DNA of 64,000 bases from Anticarsia gemmatalis (taxonomy: Eukaryota; Arthropoda; Insecta; Lepidoptera; Erebidae). The first letter of the stretch is position 1; each line of letters opens with the position of its first letter. The notes under the pieces were generated by a model, which saw only the letters and a program-made list of their open reading frames with translations, did no database searches and was not told the DNA's origin. The DNA is taken from contig NC_134771.1 of NCBI RefSeq assembly GCF_050436995.1, positions 909,501 through 973,500 of the forward strand. The letters run 5' to 3'. Both the position numbers and the translations under genes were made by a program. Shown piece by piece: positions 32,801 through 44,992 of the stretch.

Positions 32801-33404
32801 AGAATTTAGTGACATTCGGTGACAATGACAGTAGAATATCATAGACAATTATGTTCCGTTTTAACCAGAAAACCTACAGCAAAATAAAGTTGTACTTTTA
32901 TAATAATAACTTTTAGTTTAAAATAAACGAGCTGACTACTGAGCATATTCTAAGAATAATGAAAAACCCTTTTTCGCTTTACTTGAAACGGGAATTAAAT
33001 TTTAGAACTTCTCGACCAATAGTCACGTACACAGTTGGCTGGACCGCTTTAATTTGTTAAAATTATTTAATGAAGAATATATTAACATTACCTACGTTTT
33101 GTGAGACTTGAGAGGAAAGTACTCCTCATTTACCAAAACGCACAAATTATTTATATAACAGACGATATTTAATTAGTCCAGTAACGATAAGATAAAAATA
33201 AAAATACGTGAAAACTCGGGTACCGTTCCCAGAAAGAATCCAGGAACTATTAAAAGAAAAATTGAAATATCTTTATTTAAAAAATATGCTACCTAACCAA
33301 ATAGAAAAGGGCACTGCAATTTTGGTAGAAAAATTATATTTATCGAAGCAGCACTCGATTTGACGTTTGACAGCAAACAAATGGTAGAAAAAAATTCCTT
33401 TACG

Positions 33405-33564
33405 TCAGTCACCCCGAAAATGGCGAGAAGTGTATCACGTTAATTTCATTTTAGCTTTTCTTATTAGAATCTGAGTATTATTTCACAACGAAAATTATTT
33501 GCTCAGTTATCTAAAATCGTGAATATAATTTTAGTGTTTGCCAATTTAACACAACACTCTACTG
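33405..33564 (+). other. Candidate first noncoding exon on the + strand (possibly HMGR)
   Basis: TACGTCAGTCACCCC contains an arthropod-type initiator (TCAGT) at about 33405, and CTACTG|GTGAGT at 33564/33565 is a strong donor. There is no long reading frame. A second donor, ATCAC|GTAAGT, at about 33885 could end an alternative first exon. Linking either to HMGR is inference from position and strand. Confidence 0.3.
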
Positions 33565-33885
33565 GTGAGTATTAACAATTAATTTGAACGAAAAAGTGAA
33601 ATTTCATAGTCGACTTCGGATGCGTATTTATTCAATTAATTTGAATAATAAAGAGAGATCTCGTCTCTGATCGCTGTGATACTATTTCGGTCTGTTTATC
33701 TGCGTGAAGATATATGTATTCAGTTCTTTTTCACTCTGAAATGAATGAAAAAAGACTTTGTTCGCAGCCAGTGGTTTACATAAAAGGTTGCGTGATAAAA
33801 TTTAAGTATTAATCAGTACGTAGTGAACATGAGAACAGACTAACGTGCAGGAAAATATAGTGTTCCGCCGGCGAATATTATCACG

Positions 33886-36404
33886 TAAGTTATTAATACG
33901 AGAAATAGGTCGTATTTGTTGATAAATAATACTTAAAAGTACAGTTTAGTGACCCAGTATCGTCATGCGGAAGTTCATGACATACTTTCTTTCACATAGC
34001 ATAGACAATGTCGAGCTTAATTCTTTTTTAATGTGATCAAAGGAAACTCGAAAAGAAAGTGATTAAAAATTTGTATTTTTGGTATTTTTAGAAAGTTTTG
34101 TTTACAAAACAAAGTTATTTTTGGTCTACTTATCCATAGCAGAATTAGAAAAATGTGTGTCAATGATTATATAGGAATATCAGTGTCTAAATATTAAATA
34201 AATCTGTTTAAAATGCTCTTAACATACATACAAACATAAAATTACATTTTATACCAAAGGGACTAGGCAGGGACTGAATAATACCACTGATTCCAATGTC
34301 TACATTTGGCTCATTCAAATTTAAGAAAAGAAATTAAGTTATTGTCATTCTGACTTGTTCTAATGGTGAAGGATAACATTGTGAGTTGGGAGCCCCTCCA
34401 TAATTCTGGCAAGAGATTTGCCCGGCAATGGGACAGTGATGATTTAAATTTAACATTATTATATGACCCTTTATAAGAAACATGTGTAAAAGCTCTAAAT
34501 ACAATTACCTAAATTCAAGGAAATGTTTTGGTTATAATTTTTAATTTATTTTCTTTATAAAACAGATATCTGTTATCATAGTTGTACAAATGTGTAAAAA
34601 GTGTTACACAGTGATAAAAAGTAAACATACATTATTTTCCTTAAATGTTCCTACAACATTTTACAAATAATTATAAACTATTATAATTTTACTTGATCAT
34701 ACACATACATAAAATCTCACTTTGTTTCCATAGAAATAGGCTGAGACCAGACACTATTTGCTACCTTGAAAACATATTATGCTTCACATCCATAGTAGGG
34801 GGTAAGACGATTGCAGTTTACCAGCCAAATATTCTAATATTAATTAATTATAGAAGACCAATAGTACTTTGCCCTTCCTAGATTCGAACCTGTGACCTCA
34901 TGATCACAGCTCAGATACACTACAGACCAGGCTACAGGAGCAGTTACATTAATATAGAGTCATATTCATATTTTGTAGTGTAAGAGTCAAAATACCATAT
35001 TACCTAACAAACAAGTCAGATGTACTAAAAATAAGAAACAGAAGCTATTAGCTTCTATTTATATCTCGTGTTAATACTGTCTGAAACATTCAAGGTGGAA
35101 TCTTTGACCTTTGCTATGTCATGGTGTTAATTTGACAGTTTGGGTTTGTTTCAATATCGTTTCTGTAGTTAGAATGGCGCTTCTATAAAGATATCTTTAG
35201 TTCAGAAGTCCTCTCTGGGAATATTCTTCTATGGGAAAGAGGTGTGGTTTTATTTGTGCTCAAAAACTGTTGATAATCAGTAAACAACATACATATATAA
35301 TATCATGCTTGTTTTACCAGAAGGCGTAGGCTAGCTAGATGTATAAAATGCACGGTTAGATGCTAAGTCATGCCTTTCTGGAGACATCTATACCAATATT
35401 ATAGAGCTGAAGAGTTTGTTTGTTTGAAAGCGCTAATCTCAGGAACTATGGGTCCGAATCGAAAATTTTTTCACTGTTAGATAGCCCATTTATCGAGGAA
35501 GGCTATAGGCGTAATCATCACGCTACGACTAATAGGAGCAGAATACCAGTAAAAAATGTTACAAAAACGGGAAAAATGTCAAAGATACCTAGAATAATGT
35601 ATTTTTCTCGATCACTAGTTTTTTTTTTATTATTGCATGCAAAACCTGACGCATTTATATTAAAAAAAGCGCAATATTAAAACGACACGTGTATTTGAAA
35701 TAATTGTCGCATTTATATTTAGATACTAATAATTCTATATCGTATTATAATTTGTATGCTAATAATTATATGTCCTATTATTTATGGATAGCATTGTGTA
35801 ATAATTACCGAAAAGCATTTAAATCTTAATTCATTACTAATGGTTCTTTTGTTAATTACCTGTCTATATTACACCCTAATTATCTAAAATTTAAGCTTCA
35901 AGTTAGGAGAAACTGAAATAAAATTATTCAGCGAAAAAATTACATACTCATACATAGTATCACGCCTTTTTATACTCGATGGTGTAGGCAGAGGTGTATG
36001 AAATGATACGGGAGGCAAGCTTATTGCCATTTACCAGACATGTAACCAAAATACGGGCTACTATTGAAAATTGTGTAATACAATTTTCTATTTAAAAGAC
36101 AACTCCCGCACAAACATACAAACAACGGACACAAAGCACAACCAGACCCGAAACAATTATTTGTGGATCGCACAAATAATTGTTCCGTGTGGGAATCGAA
36201 CCCGAACGACCTCCCGACGCAGAGGAATTGGCGTGGTGACCTAAACCACTGCGCCACGGAGGCAGTCGAAATAAAAATTAGAACTTCGCCCGACCTGGAA
36301 ATTGTACCCAATAGTACTCAATTTTCACATTGCATCTCGTTATAACGTCTGTCCGTACTTTATCTAATTTCACAAATTAATTCGATTCGTGCATTTCATT
36401 TCAG
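33886..36404. other. Intergenic or intronic DNA with repeat scraps
   Basis: 34205-34450 has decayed repeat D and C remnants, 35390-35580 is a reverse repeat A copy (TATTATAGAGCTGAAGAGTT), 35955-36075 is a family c fragment, and 36095-36270 is a family a tRNA-SINE (reverse; GAATCGAACCCGAACGACCT has a 3 bp insertion in the B box). No gene is seen. Confidence 0.45.
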
Positions 36405-36458
36405 TCAGCTTGCGACCACGGCCTGTGCAACCAGTGCCGAAACGTCAAGCAAAACAAG
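36405..36458 (+). other. Candidate 54 bp internal exon (HMGR 5' exon or orphan coding exon)
   Basis: It is bounded by TTTCATTTCAG and AAG|GTAAAT. It reads open in one frame as SACDHGLCNQCRNVKQNK, with three Cys, and is exactly 18 codons. Position and strand fit a 5' UTR exon of HMGR. The alternative is a coding micro-exon of an unseen + strand gene. Confidence 0.35.
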
Positions 36459-36559
36459 GTAAATGCACGATTTTGTTTTTGGTAAATGGGGCTAACATAG
36501 TTAATGGCGAAAACGTGACCATAAGACACACACCTGCTTACACCTTTGGGTATAACAAG

Positions 36560-36925
36560 CGTAATCATCATCGCTTAGTCTTTCTAACAAACTATGTTGG
36601 AGTCGGCTCCCAGTCTCACAGGATGTGTATTTTACATGGAGCGACTGTCTATCTGACCTCCACAACCCATTTACCTGGGTTATAACACGATACCCTTCGT
36701 TAAGACTGGTTGTCAGACTTTCAAGCTTTTGACTACTGTTAACGACTGTCAAAGATCTTCGAAAATAACAGCCGAGACCCACAATTAAACGTGATCCGAA
36801 ACACGGAGGAACTCGATATGTATAATATGGTCACCCATCCACAGAACAACCTCGGCAAGTGTAGCTTAACCTCAGAGATCGAGCCGCGCGGCTGTTGTTA
36901 ACTAAGCCACGAGCTCCTCTCGGGT
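36560..36925 (-). mobile_element. 5S-headed SINE-like repeat, subfamily 1 (full length, reverse)
   Basis: From the right: GAGGAGCTCGTGGCTTAGTT, the head with GATCTCTGAGGTTAAGCTAC and GATGGGTGACC, the body and the end TCCAACATAGTTTGTTAGAA when read on the minus strand. It is the best preserved copy for defining the family. Confidence 0.7.
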
Positions 36926-37104
36926 ATAACAGGCGTGATGTTCAAAATAAAAAACGTCTGCGCAGTCCTTGAAGATGAGAGTGCCGTCTTGAATTCATAA
37001 TTGCGTGTAGTTAGTCACCTTAATGCAATTGTTAGTGTGACAAGATAAATTGTTTAATATATTTCAATATTATGACGTTAAACACGTGTAAATAATAATA
37101 ATAT

Positions 37105-37295
37105 GACCTCTGTGGCGCAGTGGTTAAGGTGGTCGCCACACCACTATCGGTATGTTAGGGTTCGATTCTCACACAGAACAAAAAAAATATTTTGATTTGG
37201 GTCTGGTTGTACTTTGTGTCTATCGTTTGTATGTTTGTAAAAGTCCCCGCGACACAAGAGTAATTCTTAGTGCAGAAGTGAGGAGTGCCACGTTT
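37105..37295 (+). mobile_element. tRNA-derived SINE (family a), forward
   Basis: GACCTCTGTGGCGCAGTGGT (A box), GGTTCGATTCTCACACAGAA (B box), GGGTCTGGTTGTACTTTGTG, TGTATGTTTGTAAAAGTCCC and TAATTCTTAGTGCAGAAGTG. Confidence 0.7.
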
Positions 37296-37630
37296 TGTGA
37301 CGTCATACACTTCATACAAAAATGAAATTACAAAACTCTCAGATGAAATTAAACTCCAGCCATTATAAACGTGCGAACTACGTTATAATCAAAATAATCA
37401 TACGACTATGACAATGTGTAATTATGATAAAATTACGTGAGGCAATTCGCACTTTTGTAAAGGTCTATCCCACTAGTGATATATTTTTGATGCTAGTTGT
37501 GTCGTTGCAGAAAAATCATGGGACTAATGGAATAGACGGAAGAGAATCCCACTAGTCCCATTGAATTGTCCACTCACTAGAAAATTTGGGATAAAATAGT
37601 GTCAGTAGTCTCGTGGAACCGTTTGCCCGA

Positions 37631-37755
37631 CTAACCCCGGGTTTCTGAGGTACATTTAACGGTAGTTTATCCATTCAATACCGTTACAACTCATACATAA
37701 AAAACGCTATTGAATAGATAAACTACCGCTAAATGTACCTCAGAAACCGAGGGGA
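37631..37755. mobile_element. Palindromic MITE, best copy
   Basis: CCCCGGGTTTCTGAGGTACA through AGTTTATCCATTCAATACCG, then a centre, then GCTATTGAATAGATAAACTA through CCTCAGAAACCGAGGGG. The two arms are nearly perfect complements of about 50 bp with a centre of about 20 bp. Confidence 0.75.
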
Positions 37756-38051
37756 AGTGCTTATTCAAAATATAATTTTGACATTGACATATTATTAAGC
37801 ACAGTAAAAAAAACAGATCTGACGTATTTTTAGATGTTGCCATACTAAAAATAGGCCAATGTCGTGGTAGAAAATAAACAGCCTCGAACCTTTCTGGTAG
37901 GTATTCTTTAGATATTATTTATAAATGTATTTCCTTTGCTATTTTAAATGATAATAGTTCTTTTGTGGAGTATAACGTCATAGATTTTATCTAAAATCTA
38001 GGTTTGATCGTGAGATGACTTATCTTTTACTAGCTATTGTTATATTACTGA

Positions 38052-38565
38052 CTGCCTCTGTGGCGTGATTGGTAGTGTATCCGCAAATCATTAGGCCTCA
38101 GATACGATTCCCGGGCAAAGTACTATTGGCCGTTTCTAATTTATATCAGAATACTTTAATAGTAGTCCGGAGTTTGGTAACGAGCCCGGTAAATGGCAAT
38201 AAGCTCGCCCCCTATTACATAAGATAAACATTGTAAATGGCGAAACATTTCATATACCTCTTTCTAAACCCTCGGGAATAACTGGCGTATCTATACTAAT
38301 ATTATAATCTATACTAATATTATAAAGCTGAAGAGTTTGTTTGTTTGTTTGAACGCGCTAATCTCAGGAACTACTGGCCCAATTTGAAAAATTCTTTCAG
38401 TGTTAGATAGTCTATTTATCGAGGAAGGCTATAGGCTATATAACATCACGCTACGGCCATTAGGAGTGGAGTAGCAACAAAAAATGTTACAAAAACGGGG
38501 AAAATTATGACAAATTCTCTCTTCGGTGACGCAAGCGAAGTTGCGCGGGTCAGCTAGTGTTTTAT
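38052..38565 (+). mobile_element. tRNA-headed repeat (family c) followed by repeat A
   Basis: 38052-38287 starts GACTGCCTCTGTGGCGTGAT and has GATACGATTCCCGGGC (B box) then ATTACATAAGATAAACATTG. 38300-38563 is reverse repeat A, ending GCGAAGTTGCGCGGGTCAGC. Confidence 0.6.
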
Positions 38566-39074
38566 ATTCCTAAGTATATTAAAGATTAAAGATGTTTTTA
38601 ACACTTAAATGGATAGGTTAATAATAATAATTAATAGCAGTTTTTCTAAAGATACTATAAAAGGGTCGCATGTCCAAATCGAAGGACGGGCAAACAAACG
38701 TATCATATATATAGGTATTTCAACTCTTGAATAAAAACCGCAATATTACAAAACAGCTATATCTATGTATGTTGTACAAATATCTGTTTGTTTGTCACGC
38801 GTGGCCCTTGTCCGACCGTTACGTTTGCTCACCTATTGGCCCAGTATTGCTAGAGCAAATAATACGGTGAGTAAACTGGGTAATATGGTGGATGGAGGGT
38901 ACTATGCCCTTTTAGTAGGGCAGAAATAGATATTATACTAAGGGTTGATTTAGAAATAAGTGTTAGATAAGCTATCTGCTGGATAGTGACGGGAAATGTA
39001 TGAATACAAGTGTCAAAATTACTTCTGACAATAATACAGAAGTAATTAAATTGAGAGATGAAAGTCGATGGAAT

Positions 39075-39210
39075 TTTACAAATTGGTCACGAAGTACAAC
39101 CAGACCCGAAACAACAATTTGTGGATCGCACAAGTAATTGTTCCATGTGGGTATTGAACCCACTACACACTAGTAAAAACCTTAACCACTGCGCCACGGA
39201 GGCAGTATTA
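39075..39210 (-). mobile_element. tRNA-derived SINE (family a), 5' half
   Basis: GAAGTACAACCAGACCCGAA, AATTTGTGGATCGCACAAGT, GTGGGTATTGAACCCACTAC and CCACTGCGCCACGGAGGCAG. The tail is missing. Confidence 0.6.
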
Positions 39211-39864
39211 TTTATAATGTTTTACACATAACATACGCCATTTTCCAATGGTGTCGGCAGATACCATATACTGACACTTGTTACGATCATTTAAGAACTT
39301 ATTGTTGGTTTTGCTCACAATTTCGTTTGTGTGAAAATATTTCCCGGGGTAAAAAGTATCTTATATGTTAATTAGGGTTACAAACTGTCTGTGTATTAAA
39401 ATTTCATCAACATTCGTGCAGTTATTTTAACAAACGTCCATCCAAAGGACAATTATAAAGTAGTCTATGTTTAACACCAAATTTTCGACTGTCCCCAACA
39501 AAAATTTATTAAAATCGATTCCAAAAAGGAATGAAAATGTCGAACAAGTATTTTCTTCACCATACAAGTGAGACTTGGCTAAGAAAGTTGTGTAGAAAGT
39601 GAATAGAATTACAATTAGTAGAGATCGTTAGGCGTTTGATAAGTAGGTACAAGGGCTCATAGCAGAAACTTAAGGTCCTGTCGATAAACAGACTTACCCT
39701 CTTATTCATAAAAATATATAAAGTTATGAAAGGCTAACAAAGAGTTTTGTTTCTTTCACTCCTTAGCGAAATGAAAAAGAGAAATCATATTTTAGTAGTG
39801 TTTTAACTAAAATAGGTTTATAGTGTGTTTATGAATAAGAGTGTAAAGATATACATATTATCAG

Positions 39865-40200
39865 GAACTCGTGGCTAAGTAACAAAAGCAGCGCGGATCG
39901 TTCTCTCAGGTTAAACTACGCTTGCCGAGGTTGGTCAATAGATGGGTGACCATATTATACATTCCCAGTTCCTCCGTGTTTCGAAAGGAAAGTTAAATGG
40001 CGGGTCCCGGTTGTCATTTTTAAAGATCTTTGATAGAGATTACCAGTAGACAGACACTTGACAAAGTCTGACAACCAGTCTTACCGAGGCGGGTTATAAC
40101 TGGGTAGTCGCTCCATGTAAAATACTTGTATTTATATGCATCCGATGAGACTAGAAGCTGATTCCAACATAGTTGGAAGAAGGTTAGGCTGATTATGAGA
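39865..40200 (+). mobile_element. 5S-headed SINE-like repeat, subfamily 1
   Basis: GGAACTCGTGGCTAAGTAAC, CAGGTTAAACTACGCTTGCC, ATAGATGGGTGACC, TCTGACAACCAGTCTTACCG and CATCCGATGAGACTAGAAGC. More diverged than the 36560 copy. Confidence 0.6.
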
Positions 40201-40599
40201 ACTACTAACTGTTCAAATTCCACTTGTTTAGCTATCTGATACTTATTCAGAAGAAGTGAACCAAGGGCTAATCATATAAAATTATTCTAAATAAATCAAA
40301 TCAGAATAATATACGACGCACATTTCTAATTATCTCCGAAAATGATTTAAAAACGAGGTTTGTGGGTTACAAATCAAATACTCGATATTCGTTCTACAAG
40401 GTCAAGAAAGCGAAGAAATCATCAACTTATATACGATTTTAGATCTTATTGTAAATATATAAGGTGTCTATTTACTTGTAGTTAACTTGCTATACTAGTT
40501 TTTTATAGAAATAAGCTCGTTTTTTTGCATTATTTAGTTGTGACGGTGATATATGTGGTATAGTTGTGAGCATTTATATGTAAATGAGGCGGTCATAGC

Positions 40600-41145
40600 C
40601 AGTTGCGTTGACAGTATACGATCAGTGTGTTGAGACACCGCGGTCATTCTTTAGATGGGTGGCCGCATAGTAGTATTTGTACTGAGCGTCTTCGTGATTT
40701 GGAGAGCAAGTAAAAAGTCGGTCCCGGTTGATGTCTACTAAGATAACAGTTGTTAAGCCACGTCAAAGGCCTCTCGGGCGGCTTGAACAACTTTGACATT
40801 AGGTTGACTACTAACCACACGACAAAAAATTAAGTATGCCTATTGCCAAATTACTTTAAACCAGTTGCATTCGCGGGTCGATAAACGATAGAAGTAAGAA
40901 ACTAACATGCATCAAACATCGCTTGATTTCGACGGCCTCCGTGGCGCAGTGATTATGGTGGTCATCACGCCACTACCAGTGCGTCGGGAGGTCGTGGGTT
41001 CGTTTCCCACACGGAGCAATTGTTTGTGCGATCCACAAATAGTTATATCGTGTCTGGTTGTGCTTTGTATCCGTTGTTTGTATGTTTGTAAAAGTCCCCG
41101 CGGCACAAGAGCATTCTAAGTACGGGAGTTGTCTTTTAAGAAGTA
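40600..41145 (+). mobile_element. 5S-headed repeat (subfamily 2), then tRNA-SINE (family a)
   Basis: 40600-40830 has GCGGTCATTCTTTAGATGGG, TGGCCGCATAGTAGTATTTG and AGGCCTCTCGGGCGGCTTGA. 40930-41145 is an almost intact forward family a SINE: CCTCCGTGGCGCAGTGATTA, GGGTTCGTTTCCCACACGGA, CACAAGAGCATTCTAAGTAC. Confidence 0.65.
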
Positions 41146-42029
41146 ATAATAATTTGCGGGTCGACGAAACGATTTGAGAAGGAAGAAACTATCTATTTAT
41201 AAAATGTTTGCATCAAACATCGCTTGAGAAATAGATAATATTTCTGAGTTAGCTTTTATGCACACGACTGTACCTATATCCTTAATTTGACCGCTAGAAA
41301 CTACAAGCAGTGTTGCTAGCTCTAAAATTAGACATCCGGTCATAGATACATAACCTACACTTTTTTAAAAACATGTACCTTTTCGAATAACTATCTGTAT
41401 AAAGTAACGGTTAAAAAAAACATAGTTTTTAAAGCTATGTTGTCTTGAATACGCATTTAGCTAGAGTGGGGGACCCAAGACCTAACTTCTTCCTCATTCC
41501 AAAAAGAGACCCTAGTCCAGCAGATAAATTAATTCAAATATTGAAATAATATTTCTAAAGGGCATGCTAAGTCCCCAACCCGTTCTCTAACTGCGATGAA
41601 CTCAAGGCTTTACCCCTCCATCGTTCGGGAACAGACCCTTACCCAAAAGTGTTATATTTATGGGTTAAAATAAATTATCTCGTTCCAGTGGAATTCCAAC
41701 TATCATTGTTCAAAATTTCACCAAAAAGTGTACAGTAGTTTATGCCTAAAGATTAGACAGATAAAATTACTTTCGCATTTACTAAAATAGCCCAAACCTA
41801 CGGTAAAACAAATTTATCAAAAAATATACAGTTATCAAATAAATTGTATATTTTTAAACGGAATAAACTCACTGGCATATAATATGAAACTGGTTTGAGT
41901 ATTGAGTCAGTAACACAAGGCTATGAGGTAGCTTTCTTTAATGCTCGACCATTTTTGGACAAACTTTAAGGAAACGAAAGGCTTTCCGGGTACGATCAAC
42001 TTTTAAAATAACTATCGTATCATTGTTCT

Positions 42030-42165
42030 GAGGCGCTCGTGGCTTATTTAACAAGAGCCGCGTGGATAGGTCTCTGAGGTTAAGCTACACTTGCCTAGGT
42101 TGTTCTGTGGATGGGTGACCATCTTATACATTTCGAGTTCCTCCGTGTTTAGCAAGCACTTGGCC
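42030..42165 (+). mobile_element. 5S-headed repeat, subfamily 1, head only
   Basis: GGCGCTCGTGGCTTATTTAA, GAGGTTAAGCTACACTTGCC and GGATGGGTGACCATCTTATA. It stops after CCTCCGTGTTTAGCAAGCAC. Confidence 0.55.
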
Positions 42166-42449
42166 TAAGTATGGATTGGCGTCAAAAATATTTGTTTTTT
42201 TTAACTAATTTTCTATTTATAATATAAGTTTCTAAAAGTAATTTTACATTTGTTTTACATATTTCAAGGTTAACCAATTATGAAAATGACATTTTATAAT
42301 TCTAAATAATGTTTTACTAATGGAAGGCCTTAATGAAAATTCATTATATTTTTGTTTATATTACAAAATATATTTTCATTCGAATACTATTTTATACTAT
42401 TTTTTGTTTCTGCGTTTTAAAATCCCCAATTACAACGTAAAATATAGTA

Positions 42450-43205
42450 TCCTACTAATATTATAAATGCGTAAGTTTGTGAAGATATATGTATGTTTTT
42501 TTTTCTCTTTCACGCAAAAACTATTAAATAAGTTTTGATGTGATATCGCCCACACAGTCTGTAACTTTTCTAAACCATTGAAGTTTTTACACATCCCGTA
42601 TTAACCCCTTAAAATATATTTTACATACTAGTAACTTTTACAAGTTATGTGTGTATCAGAAATAATGATCACTTTATTATAACGGTGAAGGAAAACATCG
42701 TGATGAATCCTTGCATGCCTGAGAGTTGTTTAACACAGTTCTTGAAGGGATGTAAAGTCCCCGCACTTGGTCAGCGTAGTGGACTCAAGGCGTAACCCCT
42801 CCCTCATTCCGGGAGGAGACCCTTGCCCAGCAGTAATGCCTTAAGTCCACCACGCTGGCCAACTGCTGATTACTAACTTGAATGTTGATTCGAGGCTTAT
42901 GTCTCTTTCATTTTGAGAAATAGGTGAAATCAGGCTACAGTTATTTATAACTAGCTGACCCGCGCAACTTCGCTTGCGTCACATAAGAGAGTCATAATTA
43001 TCCCCGTTTTTGTAACATTTTTCACTGGTTCTCTACTCCTATTGGCTGTAGCGCGATGATATATAGCCTATAGCCTTCCTCGATAGATGAGCTATCTAAC
43101 ACTGAAATATTTTTTTCAAATCGGACCAGTAGTTCCTGAGATTAGCGCGTTCAAACAAACAAACAATCAAACTCTTCAGCTTTATAATATTAGTATAGAT
43201 ATAAA
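42450..43205. repeat. Repeats B (part), C and A in row
   Basis: 42450-42600 starts CCTACTAATATTATAAATGC, then diverges. 42640-42835 is repeat C (AATGATCACTTTATTATAAC to GACCCTTGCCCAGCAGTAAT). 42955-43200 is repeat A (CTGACCCGCGCAACTTCGCT to CTTTATAATATTAGTATAGA). Confidence 0.55.
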
Positions 43206-43374
43206 TTTGTCATTCTAAATCATTATATCTCTTGGAAATAGAATGATGTATTCCTAAAAACCTACATTTAAATTGTGACGATAGTTTATCTAATCTATCA
43301 ATTCAAATGATGCAACAATGATTTATTATTTACTCATCTTATATTTGATAGATTTTATCAAATTTAAATTGTGG

Positions 43375-43500
43375 CTCTGTGGCGCGGTCGGTAGTGTATC
43401 TGAATGAATCATGAAGTTTGTGGTTTGATTCCCGGTCCGGGTCTCGTCTAATTTATATTAGAATTTTTCTTAATAGTAGAAACAGTAGTTTTGAATGTTC
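43375..43500 (+). repeat. tRNA-headed repeat (family c), 5' part
   Basis: TGGCTCTGTGGCGCGGTCGG (A box) and GTGGTTTGATTCCCGGTCCG (B box), then TAATTTATATTAGAATTTTT. Confidence 0.5.
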
Positions 43501-43559
43501 TGATAGAACGATTTTACAAGTTATCGAGAAGATTTGGTTAATAAAGTTCTTTAAAACGC

Positions 43560-43950
43560 CTTTGGTTCATTAATCGTATGGTTATTGGTCAACCTAGTGT
43601 CAAAGCTGTTCAAGCTACCCAAAGGCCTTTGGCATGGCTTAACGACTGTTATCTTAATAGACAACAACCGGGACCGAATTTTTATCTGCCCTCCGAAGCA
43701 CGGAGACGCTCAGCTTTAATACCACTAAGCGACTACCCATCTAAAGAATGTCCGCGCTAGGGTTGCTTAACTGTAAATCATATACGCAGCTCTAATACCA
43801 CTATGTGGCTACCCATCTAAAGAATGTCCACACTAAGGTTGCTTAACCGTAAATCGTTTACGTAGCTCTAATACCACTATATAGCTACCCATCTAAAGAA
43901 TATCCGCGCTAGGGTTGCTTAACTATAAATCGTTTCGTTAGAGCAATTAT
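43560..43950 (-). mobile_element. 5S-headed repeat (subfamily 2) with tandemly triplicated head
   Basis: The reverse copy has the normal 3' part (GTCAACCTAGTGTCAAAGCT, AAAGGCCTTTGGCATGGCTT). Its 5S-like head occurs three times in tandem with a period of about 76 nt, each unit containing TAATACCACTA, GCTACCCATCTAAAGAAT or a close variant, then GGTTGCTTAAC. Confidence 0.65.
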
Positions 43951-44099
43951 AAGCAATGCATCATACGCCACTACACAATACAAGCTATTACGACTAGTTC
44001 AAGCTAAATGTTGGATTAGTGCCAATTTCCTTTGATAATTGAAATGGTTCTCGTAACTCAGTTAATGGCTGCCGTAATACAAATGCTTATTATTTAAGG

Positions 44100-44279
44100 C
44101 AGTGGTTCCCAACCGGTGGTCCGTGGAAGTCAAAATGTGGTCCGCCAATGACTTTAAAATTTAAAATTTTCTGGATGATCAATAATACACTTTATCTTTA
44201 TTATACTAATATAGTGGTCCCTGCTAACAAGAATAATATAAAAAGTGGTCCCGGACTAAGAAAAGGTTGGGAGCCCCTG
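44100..44279. mobile_element. hAT-type MITE, 180 bp
   Basis: The ends CAGTGGTTCCCAACCGG and GGTTGGGAGCCCCTG are inverted, with the 5' CAG(T/G)GGTTCCCAAC signature of hAT elements. They are flanked by an 8 bp near-duplication, ATTTAAGG on the left and GTTTAAGG on the right (one mismatch). Noncoding. Confidence 0.8.
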
Positions 44280-44351
44280 GTTTAAGGTGAAAGATCATAA
44301 AACTTGGTATAAATCTGTTCTCAGAGTGAGTTTTTAAATGTACTTACATAC

Positions 44352-44508
44352 ATAATATCACGACTGTTGTACCCGAAGGTGTAGGTAGACGTGCTTTTCT
44401 CGTATTTGATCATGTTACGATCGTGTTTGTCTTGCAAGATAATTTTGTTGTTACTGTAGTTTTCTTGACATTCCGTTCCGACACAGGTCCATCCATCATG
44501 GTGGCAAG
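44352..44508 (-). other. Orphan exon-like Cys-rich segment
   Basis: The minus strand has an acceptor TTTAATTTCAG before 44508, then an open frame starting CHHDGWTCVGTECQENYSNN. It runs on through QDKHDRNMIKYEKSTSTYTF into family c repeat sequence (the part reading TTCGGGTACAACAGTCGTGA). Three Cys and a Trp in a C..DGW.C.G..C pattern look protein-like. No partner exon was found on the minus strand within several kb. It could be a relic exon, an exon of an unrecognised gene, or chance. Confidence 0.3.
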
Positions 44509-44958
44509 CTGAAATTAAATAATATTGTAAAATTAAAAAAATACTTGCAAGTTAGTAACAATGGTAGGTACCAAAAGTTATACGTAGTATTTACATCAAA
44601 ATTATATTTTAATGCAAAAGCATTTGAAGGCGAACTTATTTGCATTACGTTAGTGTAAATGTATATTATTTATTTTTTATTATTTTAAAAATATTTATAC
44701 ATAGTAATAGTAAAAAAGTTGCATGGCATATAAATCTTAAAACAGTGCTTTAAATAAAGCAAAATTTAACCTGCGCTTTTCGTCTTATTCTACGAGAGGA
44801 CGCGAATCCTGAAAAACGTTACTAATAGGTATTATCCCTTTACGAGTCGGAGGATCTCCTCCAAACTTTTCCGTTAATCTTTATTCCTAACCATTTCCTT
44901 CGAAACCTTCAGCTAAAAATGTACTTTCTATCTAAAATGCTCTTTCTGTTGATTCCAG

Positions 44959-44992
44959 ATATCAGCTGTAAAGCAGCTAAGCAGTAGAAAAA
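44959..44992 (+). other. HMGR: 5' UTR part of the HMGR coding exon
   Basis: GTTGATTCCAG at 44949-44958 is a plausible acceptor. The 34 nt between it and the ATG contain in-frame stops (TAA, TAG) and no upstream ATG. The start context is AAAAAATGAA. Confidence 0.5.
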
